Shown in pieces: positions 56,301 through 64,000 of a DNA stretch of 64,000 nt. A program made the translations under genes and the position numbers. A model generated the notes under the pieces. The model did not search any database and was not told where the DNA came from. It saw only the letters and a program-made list of their open reading frames with translations. Numbering within the stretch: the stretch's first letter is position 1; every line of letters begins with the position of its first letter. Source of the DNA: Imbricaverruca yamaguchii (lineage: Eukaryota; Arthropoda; Thecostraca; Neoverrucidae); assembly GCA_034440575.1 (NCBI GenBank), contig JAOTOL010001473.1, forward strand, positions 17,501 to 81,500, given 5' to 3'.

Positions 56301-59300
56301 TGCCGTTCACATTTTATCAAACGCGTGCCTTTCTTGCTCGTTCACTTTCTTTGTGTTCTCGCGTACTTTATTTCTTCGTATTTCCTTTTATTGATTTTTG
56401 GTGCCTAAGACTTAAAGCTGGCTATCAAATATTATCTATTCATCAGCAAGCCTTTGTACTGAAATAGTAGTGAATGATTGTTTGGCTGTTAGGTTATCAT
56501 CTATGACCATTGTGTAAGGTATTGCTTGGGGCCAAAGTTTCTTGTGTTATCGTGCATGGCAGCCGTTTTTATGATGTTAGAAGCTATGATGGTAAACATG
56601 GTGGGAAAAAGACCGTTTTATGCATGAACTTTGGGGATTTAAAATGGCAATATAAGTAATTTAAGGTCACTTCAGGTTATCTAAAGGCAGTCGCGCACTT
56701 GCCTTGGCGATGTGACTGGTGAACCAGGATGAATGAACCATTTGGTCTTCGTTTTGTATGTGACCGACACAATACCGATCCGCGACCACAGCACCACCCA
56801 GGAGCCGTACGACACGGACAAAATGGCGGCAGCGTTCAGCGCCCAGTTCGCCCGGCAAGCATTCACCGTCGGCCAACAATTGGTGTTCGCCTTTGAGGGC
56901 AAGAAACTGCTGGGACTTGTCGTCAAATCCATGCAAGGTACTGTCGTGGCCGTTGTTCGTTCGTTTGTCACGTTGCGATGAGCGCGACTGGGAATGGACC
57001 ACGTGTGATCACTCGCGCTGCACCGGATCTCCAGCTGATGAAACTCGCTCGTGTACCCTGCACGCACACCGACTCTCCGCCGCGGCGAGCAGTGACGCTA
57101 GGAGGAGCTTACTGACTGCAACATCGTCTGGTCTGACTGCAACATCGGCCCGTGTTGAACACGAGATAATCGGTATAGTTTGCTTGTTTGTTTATTGGGG
57201 TTTAGGGGCGCATCGACTACAGTGGTCATGCAGCTCCCACGAGCTAATCGGTATAGCGAGCTGTTTGGCACTCACTCCAGAGCAGTGTGGGATTCGTGAC
57301 TACGGGGACCGTGGTAGCTCAGTTAGTAGAGCGTCGGACTCTTGATCGGAAGACTGTGGGTTCGAATCTCACAACCGATGGCGTTTACCGAGTCCGCTTG
57401 TGACCAATCGGCGTGAGAGGTTGGCGACGCTATATAACCTAGCAGATAAATTCGTCGTGAAAGAACCCAAGGTTCTTCGTCTTTTGACTTGTGACCACTC
57501 CGCCGCAGTTCTGCATTAGGGCAGAACTGCGCCTCAAGTGCCGGCACCTCCAGCGGCCCTCTAGTCCCGGCACCTCAAGCGTCCCTGCCGGCACGCTTGA
57601 GGTGCCGGCAGGGACGTGACGGTTGGAAAGGAACGGATTACTACTCACGTCTTGGATCTTATATTAAATATTTCATGTATTATTTGTTTGTTTATTGGTT
57701 GGTTCACGACACACTTTATGCACATTCACGGCTAATGGCGCCGCCCGCACTGTTTCGCCGGTGGGCCGCGGGATTGGGAAATGTCCTGAGTGGCGCTAGA
57801 GTCGAGCCCGGGACCTTTGGTACCCATAGCCCGACACCTCAACCACTCGGCCATCCCCGCCCCAAAATAATTTTTCATGTATATAAGTTCGCAGTGCAGG
57901 GGACGAATAATCTGGAGGTAGGCTGCCCGTCTCACAATCGAAACATTGTGTGTTCGAGTCTCACCTGTCGCTACTCTTCGTCTGCGACCAATCGGCGTGA
58001 GAGATTGGCGACGCTGCATGACTTTACGATCGACGTGTCATAAAACCAATAACTACCAAGTTGCAGTGCATGCACAAGATGTGCGCTTAGCACGGTTATC
58101 CACTGGTCCTGTCTCGTTGCGGGCACTGGCCGAGAATACAGATTCAGAGTCTGGAAGCGACGTGAGGAGGACTGTCTTTCCTCCACCTCCATTGGCACAT
58201 TCGGGTGTGAAAATTTGGTACTTTGGCAACGTGTTCTATTACGTTGCCCCTTCTACAGAGCGTGTTACGCCATTTTAACTGGCATACTACTAATGTGATG
58301 TTTCGGTTTAACGTTGATTTCTCACTGTAGTCGTTGGCCGCCAGTGCGTTCTCCGTTCTCATCTAAACGGCTTAAATATCGGAATAGCGGCACGGAGGAA
58401 GCGTTGAAGTTTTCACGCTGGCATCAAGGTGGAGATTTCACCCTCTCCCTTAATGCGATCTTAGATGGGCGCTACCTAACCAGTAGCAGCTGATGCGCCC
58501 CTAAGCCCAAATGATCAATCAATCAACCAAAGACAGACCTGTGGAGCCTGTTGTTCCGTGTATCGGTTGTCTGGCCGACGTGTGTAGGACATGTTTACAG
58601 GTTGTTCGAGACAAAAACCTTTATGCACTTTTTTGCATCACGTGCTAAATATTTGATGTATATATTCTGGTTCGTATATGTGTTGACATTGTCCGTGGTG
58701 GCCGCGTGCAGAGACCCAATAAATAGCGTAATTTCATCCCCAAACAAATTTGGTGGTAGCACTCTGAAAAATGCAGACATCATTTTACTTCCAGAACCGC
58801 CCCTTATTCACACACCATCTCCAAAGTAGCACATATATTTCTTGCTCATGACACTATAAAGAACCAGCTCGGGCGCTGCATGACCTCTGCAGTCGATGCG
58901 CCCCTAAACCCCAATAACTAACTAACGAACCAGCTCCAGAATCCGCCTGGCAGAACAAGGCGAAGTTCAGATTGTCAAGCATTGAAAACATTGATGCCAC
59001 AGTTAAAAATCATCTGAAAATCCGTGTTCACCATCTCGTCCAGCAAGTGGATCTCAACAAGTTATCTACTCACCGGATGCTAAGACACCGCCTCAATTTC
59101 ATCCTGACGACATTTCGGTCTGTCAAATCGTAGTTGCACTGCTCTAGTTCTGTAACCTCTGGTTTTCATTACGAAAACCAATTTAAGGATAAATGGTCAT
59201 CGTCGGAAGCCTTTCTTTAATTTTAGGACGGAGCTCACTTCTACCTCGACGGCCAAGGTAACCGGCAAAATTGTCACTTCTGAGGAGAGTGAGTCATGTG

Positions 59301-61424
59301 GAAGTCATGGGACTTTGCACGGTAGTGGCTATGACGTGCACGACATGAGATGGCGTGGAAATTAATTTAGACTTGCTGTTAATGGGCGATCCATTGTTTG
59401 AACGTTTCTCAGTGATCACTAATAAGATCAATATTGTCAAGCAATTAATGGTACAATGCACCCAGCTCTCGTGTTTCTGTGCCGTTCAGACCGTGCCCTT
59501 ATCAGGTTCCCAGACTTGGGCAGAACCCGCTAACTGTCTTTCTCGTTAATCTGATTTATATCATGTTAGCCCTCACTTGTAAATCAGCCCAACTAACAGT
59601 TGCGATTGAAAATTTGAATTTGGAGATATTTTATTCGCTGAAAGCGATGTATTTGTCTTAAAAGCTGCTGGTATAGCAAGCGATGTATGTTTCTGCATAG
59701 CGAACTCCAAGCTAAACCGTGTGCATTGTAATTTGTGGAGGCGAATTGAAACTTCACGCATCCAGCGCCTCTGAGGATTGTTGAAACTGATCACTGCATT
59801 ACCCGCCCTTAAGGTCCTGTTGTTTCATTACATTCACCAACAGTCACACGCTGCAATTATCATGCAGCATAACAATGTCAGCAGTTAACACTCGACTGGT
59901 GGTCAGCTGTATTCTGACTACGCTGTGTTGGACAGATGCTCGAGATGTCCTGTTCTTGAAATGCTTTGTACCTGATGTGTGCGTGTGGGTGTGTATGCGC
60001 GTGTGTGCGTACGTGCGTGCGTGCGTGCTTGCGTGCTTGCGTTCATGCGTTTATGTGGTCGTGGTCGCGATAACTCAGTCGGTAGGGTGCTGGACTTTTG
60101 ATCGTAAAACCGTTCGTTTGAATCCACCAACCTGCAAGATTGCCGAGCCCACCCGCGACCAATAGGTGTGGGATGTTGGCCAGGCTATGTTATTAGCCAG
60201 TAGCTGAATGCGTCGCAAAAGAACCGAAGGTGTGCATGTGCGTGATTAGTACTCGAGGGCTTCGGATGAGACGTGCCGTGTAACGTGTATGAAGTATACT
60301 ATGTATAACGTGTACTCTGTTTGAGGCATGATGTGTATGAGATGTGTCGTGTAATGTGTATAAAGTATGATAGGTATAACATGTACCATGTATGAACACA
60401 ATGCACATGTGCACAAGGCGTGGTGTATATGAGGTGTGCTGTATATAAGGCGTGCTGTGCATGGGACGTGCTGTGTATAAGATGAGCTGTGTATGAGACG
60501 TACTGTGTTTGAGGCGTGCTGTGAATGAGGTGAGCTCAGGGTTAAAATAATGATTTTTCGTTAAATGTGAGATGTCGAAACGATCACAGTAGGATGTCGA
60601 AACTTGTCATGGAATTAGTTTCATATAAAATGCTTCTGATGCCTTAGACTCAAATTCGAACTGATGGTGTAGGAACCCCTAGCTGATGGTGTAGGTCCCA
60701 AGGAGTAGGCTGTCGATAATTCTTGGAGAAGGATGTCGATTGAGCGTTCAGAAAGTGGTATATTCCACCCAATTTCTCGAATAATTTATGACTCGGTGAG
60801 CCGATATGAGACATGCTGTGTTTGAAGCGTGCTGTGTATTAGGTGTGCTGTGTATGGGGTGTGCTGAGTATGAGGTGTGCTGTGTATGGGGTGTGCTGTG
60901 TATTAGGTGTTCTGTGTATGGGGTGTGCTGTGTATGAGGTGTGCTGTGTTTGAGACGTGCTGTGTATGAGGTGTGCTGTGTATGAGACGTGCTGTGTATG
61001 TGGTGTGCTGTGTATGAGACATGACATGCTGTGTATGTGGTGTCCTGTGTATGAGGTGTGCTGTGTTTGAGGTGTGTTGTGTATGGGGTGTGCTGTGTAT
61101 GAGACGTGCTGTGTATGTGGTATGTTGTGTATGAGACATGACATGCTGTGTATGTGGTGTCCTGTGTATGAGGTGTGCTGTGTTTGAGGTGTGCTGTGTT
61201 TGAGGTGTGCTGTGTTTGAGACGTGCTGTGTATGAGACGTGCTGTGTATGAGGTGTGCTGTGTTTGAGGTGTGCTGTGTTTACAGCGGTGGATATTGCCG
61301 CCGTGGCGGAAGGCAGGGACGCCAAGGCTCGCGACACGCGCATCGGTCTGCTGCTACCCAACACCACTGTCCAGTTCGAGAAGGCTGAAAATTCCAGTCT
61401 GAACCTCATCGGCAAGTCGAAGGG
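53355..61424 (+). CDS. NSF: N-ethylmaleimide-sensitive factor, 5' part, four exons
   Basis: NSF is a hexameric AAA+ ATPase in the cytosol that, with alpha-SNAP, pulls apart SNARE complexes after vesicle fusion. Exons: 53355-53471 (ATG at 53377), 55495-55716, 56792-56937 and 61286-61424. Phases agree at each junction (2, 2, 1, and 2 out), giving 200 codons plus two bases without a stop. The product shows the N domain in order: CPTDDLSITNCAIV, FSLPQRKWAQLSINQE, EPYDTDKMAA, FTVGQQLVFAF, and the linker motif FEKAENSSLNLIGKSKG. It is closer to insect than to plant or fungal NSF. The D1 and D2 ATPase domains must lie beyond 64000, since nothing from 61425 on encodes them. A 5' UTR exon upstream of 53355 is expected because a splice acceptor precedes the ATG by 22 nt. 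Confidence 0.96.
53377..53471 (+). CDS. NSF: NSF coding exon 1
   Basis: The acceptor TTTTTCTTTCAG ends at 53354, 22 nt of 5' UTR follow, then ATG at 53377. The donor is GTGAGT at 53472. It encodes KCPTDDLSITNCAIVND, the conserved start of the NSF N domain. An in-frame Met three codons downstream is an alternative start. Confidence 0.94.
53818..54155 (+). mobile_element. hAT-like element II, copy 2
   Basis: A 338-bp element from CAGGGTTAAAG to TTTATCACTC, flanked by CCGTGGAC and CCGTGGGC (7/8 octamer duplication). It is in NSF intron 1. Internal landmarks are GAAGTCGAAACGAGC and GAAGGATGTCGATTGAGTG. Confidence 0.75.
54389..54535 (+). mobile_element. tRNA-derived SINE, family A2
   Basis: Eroded head with GGTTTCGAGTGCC at the B-box position (about 54432). 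The body is GCGACCAGTCGGTGTGAGAG then TTTGGCGACGCTATG, and the tail resembles GAAAAGCCAACGACTACCA. It is in NSF intron 1, sense. Confidence 0.85.
55030..55199 (-). mobile_element. tRNA-derived SINE, family B
   Basis: On the minus strand the head is GTGGCCAAGTGGTTTAGG. The body is GACATTTGTCAATCCCACGG then CCCACCGGCG, and the tail AAAGTGAGTCGTGAACCACC. It is in NSF intron 1, antisense to the gene. Confidence 0.88.
55495..55716 (+). CDS. NSF: NSF coding exon 2
   Basis: The acceptor ATCGCCAG ends at 55494 and the donor is GTGAGT at 55717. The exon has one base, 73 codons and two bases. It encodes APGVSYVFTV, FSLPQRKWAQLSINQE and EADFMQKK, the core double-psi barrel region of the N domain. GC content is higher than in the surrounding introns. 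Confidence 0.95.
55717..56791 (+). other. NSF intron 2
   Basis: Spliced sequence between exons 2 and 3 with no recognised mobile element. Antisense frames overlapping exon 3 are shadows. Confidence 0.7.
56792..56937 (+). CDS. NSF: NSF coding exon 3
   Basis: The acceptor CGACCACAG ends at 56791 and the donor is GTACTG at 56938. It encodes TTQEPYDTDKMAA, FTVGQQLVFAF and KKLLGLVVKSMQ, the second half of the N domain. The split codon AG+C joins exon 2 as KKS. Confidence 0.95.
57196..57234 (+). repeat. Copy of a dispersed ~40-bp motif
   Basis: GGGGTTTAGGGGCGCATCGA followed by CTACAGTGGTCATGCAGC. Related copies are near 1869, 17162, 17303, 23208 and 39240 on the plus strand, and near 54190, 58485 and 58885 on the minus strand. 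Confidence 0.8.
57303..57480 (+). mobile_element. tRNA-derived SINE, family A1
   Basis: Well preserved head GTGGTAGCTCAGTTAGTAGA and B box GGGTTCGAATCTC. The body is TGACCAATCGGCGTGAGAGG then TTGGCGACGCTATATAACC, and the tail GTCGTGAAAGAACCCAAGG. It is in NSF intron 3, sense. Confidence 0.92.
57504..57615. repeat. Cluster of perfect GC-rich hairpins
   Basis: 57504-57514 pairs with 57521-57531 (11 bp, 6-nt loop). 57567-57581 pairs with 57594-57608 (15 bp). 57581-57594 pairs with 57602-57615 (14 bp, 7-nt loop). The last two are mutually exclusive because they share bases. Confidence 0.92.
57692..57874 (-). mobile_element. tRNA-derived SINE, family B
   Basis: The best B copy. On the minus strand: GGGATGGCCGAGTGGTTGAG, B box GGGCTCGACTC, body GGACATTTCCCAATCCCGCG, tail AAAGTGTGTCGTGAACCAAC. 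It is antisense in NSF intron 3. Confidence 0.92.
57908..58055 (+). mobile_element. tRNA-derived SINE, family A2
   Basis: B box GTGTTCGAGTCTC, body GCGACCAATCGGCGTGAGAG then ATTGGCGACGCTGCATGAC, tail GTCATAAAACCAATAACTAC. It is in NSF intron 3, sense, 35 bp after a family B copy in the opposite orientation. Confidence 0.9.
58060..59975 (+). other. NSF intron 3, central part
   Basis: Contains two minus-strand copies of the dispersed GGGGCGCATCGACT motif (near 58485 and 58885). No exon or recognised transposon; short open frames are unsupported. Confidence 0.5.
59976..60050 (+). repeat. (TGCG)n/(GTGT)n microsatellite
   Basis: Purine-pyrimidine alternating TGTGCGTG and GTGCGTGC runs. Such tracts can adopt Z-DNA. 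Confidence 0.9.
60058..60225 (+). mobile_element. tRNA-derived SINE, family A1
   Basis: Head GCGATAACTCAGTCGGTAGG, a degraded B box (CGTTTGAATCC), body GCGACCAATAGGTGTGGGAT then GTTGGCCAGGCTATG, and tail GTCGCAAAAGAACCGAAGG. It is in NSF intron 3, sense. Confidence 0.85.
60285..61283 (+). repeat. 16-bp minisatellite ending at an NSF splice acceptor
   Basis: Units of GTGCTGTGTATGAGGT, with TTTG, GACG and TGTGG variants, are repeated many times. The array is interrupted by a mobile element at 60537-60794. Units are degenerate at the left and regular from about 60830. The antisense His/Thr-rich open frames are artefacts. Confidence 0.9.
60537..60794 (+). mobile_element. hAT-like element II, copy 3, inserted in a minisatellite
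   Basis: A 258-bp element from CAGGGTTAAAA to TTTATGACTC, flanked by GGTGAGCT (60529-60536) and GGTGAGCC (60795-60802). The flanking units are minisatellite-derived, so the array predates the insertion. Confidence 0.75.
61286..61424 (+). CDS. NSF: NSF coding exon 4, N-D1 linker
   Basis: The acceptor GTGTTTACAG ends at 61285 and the donor is GTCAGT at 61425. The split codon G+CG gives Ala, restoring the conserved KSMQAVD. It ends with FEKAENSSLNLIGKSKG, an almost invariant NSF motif just before the first ATPase domain. The acceptor lies within the last unit of a 16-bp minisatellite. Confidence 0.95.
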
Positions 61425-61667
61425 GTCAGTACAAGAGGTGATAGATGTAAGCACCGGAAGCCCCGTTGAGACCGGTCGTTTAAAAAAAAAATGTTTTGGA
61501 ATATATCCCGGTCCTTTAACCTAACCAGTTGATGGTAGAAGATTTAAACATCCATAGTAACATTTTAGAAGACATAGTAATCATAATCATCACGCAACTC
61601 GTGAGTTCACATTTCAACGGCCCAGCCAGGAATTATCATGCATTTAGCAATTTGGTATATATTATCA

Positions 61668-61825
61668 GGGTGAGTGATCTATTCTCGACTCCCAGCCGAT
61701 TGGTTGTAGGCTCGGCCTGTCGCCTCTCGCCTTCGTCCGCGACCAGTCGGCGTGGGAGATTGGCGATGCCATATGATCCAGAGCATTGGACGTGTCATGA
61801 AACCAATAGCCACCACCGATGGTCA
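61668..61825 (+). mobile_element. tRNA-derived SINE, family A2, degraded head
   Basis: Body GCGACCAGTCGGCGTGGGAG then ATTGGCGATGCCATATGATCC, tail GTCATGAAACCAATAGCCAC. The tRNA head is eroded. It lies downstream of NSF exon 4, sense. Confidence 0.82.
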
Positions 61826-61829
61826 ATTC

Positions 61830-62720
61830 TGTATTATTTCCAAGATACCTGGCTTGCTATTTATTGCGAATAGGAAATCATCAAAGACATTGGTTAGCAT
61901 TTCTGACATATTTATAGTATAGAGTTTTCAAAAGAAATATTTGCAACTGGAGTGTAGCAAATAATTAATTTGGTTTAACTATGTGCCAAGGAATGCAATA
62001 TTACTGGAGCCAGTTTCAGATGCCCAAAACATGACACAATACTGTTACTGTAGCACGTGATTTCAAGATAATGCATTAGTTCTATTGTTTGTTCTTATGT
62101 TGGGCTGTGTAGCCAATCTACACTATCTTCTTAAAATTTGTTGAATAACAATGCAAGCAAATACAAGCCTTATTCCATGCAGTAACACTTTTTTGTATTG
62201 ACTGGCCTCCATAGCTAGCAGCAAAATTTCCCCAGCAAAACATACGTTAAAATGCGCCTGAGTGACTTACCTAAGTAATGAATAGCCTACCAAACATAAA
62301 ACCTCAAATGATGAATCATTCATGAATGGACTGACAGCAAAAACGCACTTGGAACAACACCTTGCATCGAATAAATTAACGAGAAACCCTCATTACAACT
62401 AAGCTGTTTCTTTAAGTTACGGTATTACCAATCAAGGTTGGCATACAGGTTTGTGTTCTTGAAAATAGGTAGCAATCTTCGATTGTTTTTCTCGTCTTCA
62501 AGTGCCTTTGGAAGGGGGCGAAGGCGAAATTATTGGCGACAAAATATGTTTGCAATCATCACTCGAACATTTTATGAATACAAGCTTCAATGATTAAAAA
62601 CGATTAGTGTTTGGATCAGCCCTAGTTTCACAGAACAACTGGCTCCAAATTCTTCCACTCATTTCATTAATGCGTCCTTAACCCGTAGTCTTAGGTTGTG
62701 TTTCCCGTTAGATCCTTACT
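61830..62720 (+). other. NSF intron 4, nothing recognised
   Basis: AT-rich intronic DNA. I looked for the start of the NSF D1 ATPase domain and did not find it. Confidence 0.5.
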
Positions 62721-62721
62721 A

Positions 62722-63440
62722 GTCTCGGGGGGTCCTTTTATACCCTCTATAATTTACAAAATAAGCATTGATCGAAAACGACAGTGGTGTTATCGAAGTC
62801 GCCCAATGAGTGAGTCCCGAATCACCCCCAACATTTTATCCTCTCCAAAAAATGGGGCGTTATTAGGGGAATCTATGTGATCATGACTCACATTATTTTT
62901 TGCTCTGGGGAGTTCATTTCAAGGGAGATTTTTAGAATTGAGGAAAACAAATATTAAATGGATAAAAAATTTGGTGAAAAAACTATTTGGAATCGGGAAA
63001 GGAAGGCGAAATAGACCATGGCACTAAAAAATTGCGCGTGGAAAAAATACATTTGTTGTGAAATTTTAGAAATTTCTAGCTGTCAATGTTCTTGTTTTTT
63101 TCCTCATGGGTCAAGCGAACCGGGAAACATTGTTCCAAGTCAATTTACCCTCATTAATAAATTATTTGGTTAGTCAGAGTCTTTCATTTGAGTAGCAATG
63201 GGCCAATATGCAAAACTAATACATTAAAAGCGAGAAAAATAAAATCCTCTGGTGTGTTTTGTTCCATCCTTAAATATTTTACCTGACATCTCGAAGGAAA
63301 TTACCTGACCCACAAATTCGTACACAGCATGCTAAATTGATGTGGAAAAGGTGTGCCAGATTTCGGCGCGCTGCCGCGCGCCGTGTTTCCATATCTGCTG
63401 AAAACCTTATAAGGGCGTAAGGTGCTCTCCCCGAAAGGGT
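62722..63440 (+). mobile_element. TIR repeat E, copy 3
   Basis: Left end GTCTCGGGGGGTCC. It shares the GGGGAGTTCATTT segment, TATGCAAAACTAATA and GGCGCGCTGCCGCGCGCCGT with the other copies. Probably within NSF intron 4. Confidence 0.6.
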
Positions 63441-64000
63441 TAATGGGAAAACTAACATTCAGTTCATTCCCAAATAACTGTGTTCAATTCCAAAGCCTTC
63501 GACATCACTTATCATGTATAATTATTATGCTTTATAAGCTGATTACCGCATTCTTGCCCCTGATTATTTCATTCTTCTATGACAAATGCACCAATGAAAA
63601 CCCGAAAATAACACTATCTGATTTTTTAAAACAAATTGTGTACGGTATCTTACGCGTGTAATTAATCTGTGATTATCACGTGCATCTGAACAATGGTCAT
63701 GGAGTTATAGCCCTATGAAACTTGGCGGTACAGGCCTTTTGGGCTGTAACGTGGCAATGATAAATGTATATCGCACAGATGTTTAAAAAAAAAATTCACC
63801 TGGTTTGACCATCTTTTGGCTATCTCAATTTTTTGGGGAAAAGTTGATGTAGTGACATCCCTGCCTGAGATCACGTGAGAACCCACGAGACACTCAAGCT
63901 CCATAGCAAAATTTAGAAATAAAGTTTGATTGTTTGTTTTTGGAAGCAATACAAAGTGAAAACATGGAGCGTTTTTCTTACATTTTGTTTTCTAGTTCGC
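63441..64000 (+). other. Right edge, nothing recognised
   Basis: Presumed NSF intron. Short open frames on both strands lack any domain similarity. Confidence 0.4.

Noticed and set aside
57303..57375. Functional tRNA genes at the SINE heads (also 28692, 29915 and 30680-30750).
   Set aside because: A and B boxes are present but acceptor and anticodon stems do not pair properly, and the sequence continues into SINE bodies.
60839..61454. His/Thr-rich minus-strand ORFs of 101 and 183 codons.
   Set aside because: They are the antisense reading of the 16-bp minisatellite and NSF exon 4.

Overview
The window is animal nuclear DNA, most likely from an arthropod. It has spliced genes with GT-AG introns, dense interspersed repeats, tRNA-derived SINEs and short TTAGG-type tracts. 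I cannot name the species. I recognise two genes with confidence, and both are cut by the window.

(1) Minus strand, 16965 down to 2546: the 5' end of GTF3C1, the large B-box-binding subunit of the RNA polymerase III factor TFIIIC. Seven coding exons join in phase to give 308 codons collinear with the N-terminus of the animal protein. The rest would lie below position 2546 or outside the window. (2) Plus strand, from 53355: the 5' end of NSF, the AAA+ ATPase that disassembles SNARE complexes. Four exons cover the N domain and the linker to the first ATPase domain; the ATPase domains lie beyond position 64000. The genes point away from each other, with about 36 kb of repeat-rich DNA between them.

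The introns and the spacer are mosaics of mobile and tandem DNA. They hold two tRNA-derived SINE families (A and B) and a third single copy (C). There are three hAT-type MITEs with 8-bp target-site duplications, and a second hAT-like family with near-perfect 8-bp duplications. Two composite elements combine a ~180-bp tandem block with a 44-bp or 36-bp minisatellite and may be Helentron-like. Other repeats are an inverted pair of ~1-kb TIR elements, a ~1.1-kb inverted repeat around 34-42 kb, and decayed CR1/Jockey-like non-LTR retrotransposons at 41.6-45.1 kb. Several two- or three-copy families are also present.

Weaker coding candidates are a RING-finger exon near 38.6 kb, a pair of terminal exons near 31.2-31.6 kb, a 212-codon ORF at 29.2 kb and an exon-like frame at 32.5 kb.

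The least expected observations are these. All eight family A SINEs inside genes lie in the sense of the host gene, while all three family B copies are antisense. An 85-bp tandem duplication copies the end of a GTF3C1 exon together with its splice donor. The NSF exon 4 acceptor is built from the last unit of a 16-bp minisatellite. Homologous 36-bp arrays lie inverted near the GTF3C1 start. A ~2.7-kb block has almost no CpG, and there are several perfect palindromes. No CRISPR array, operon or other prokaryotic system is present.
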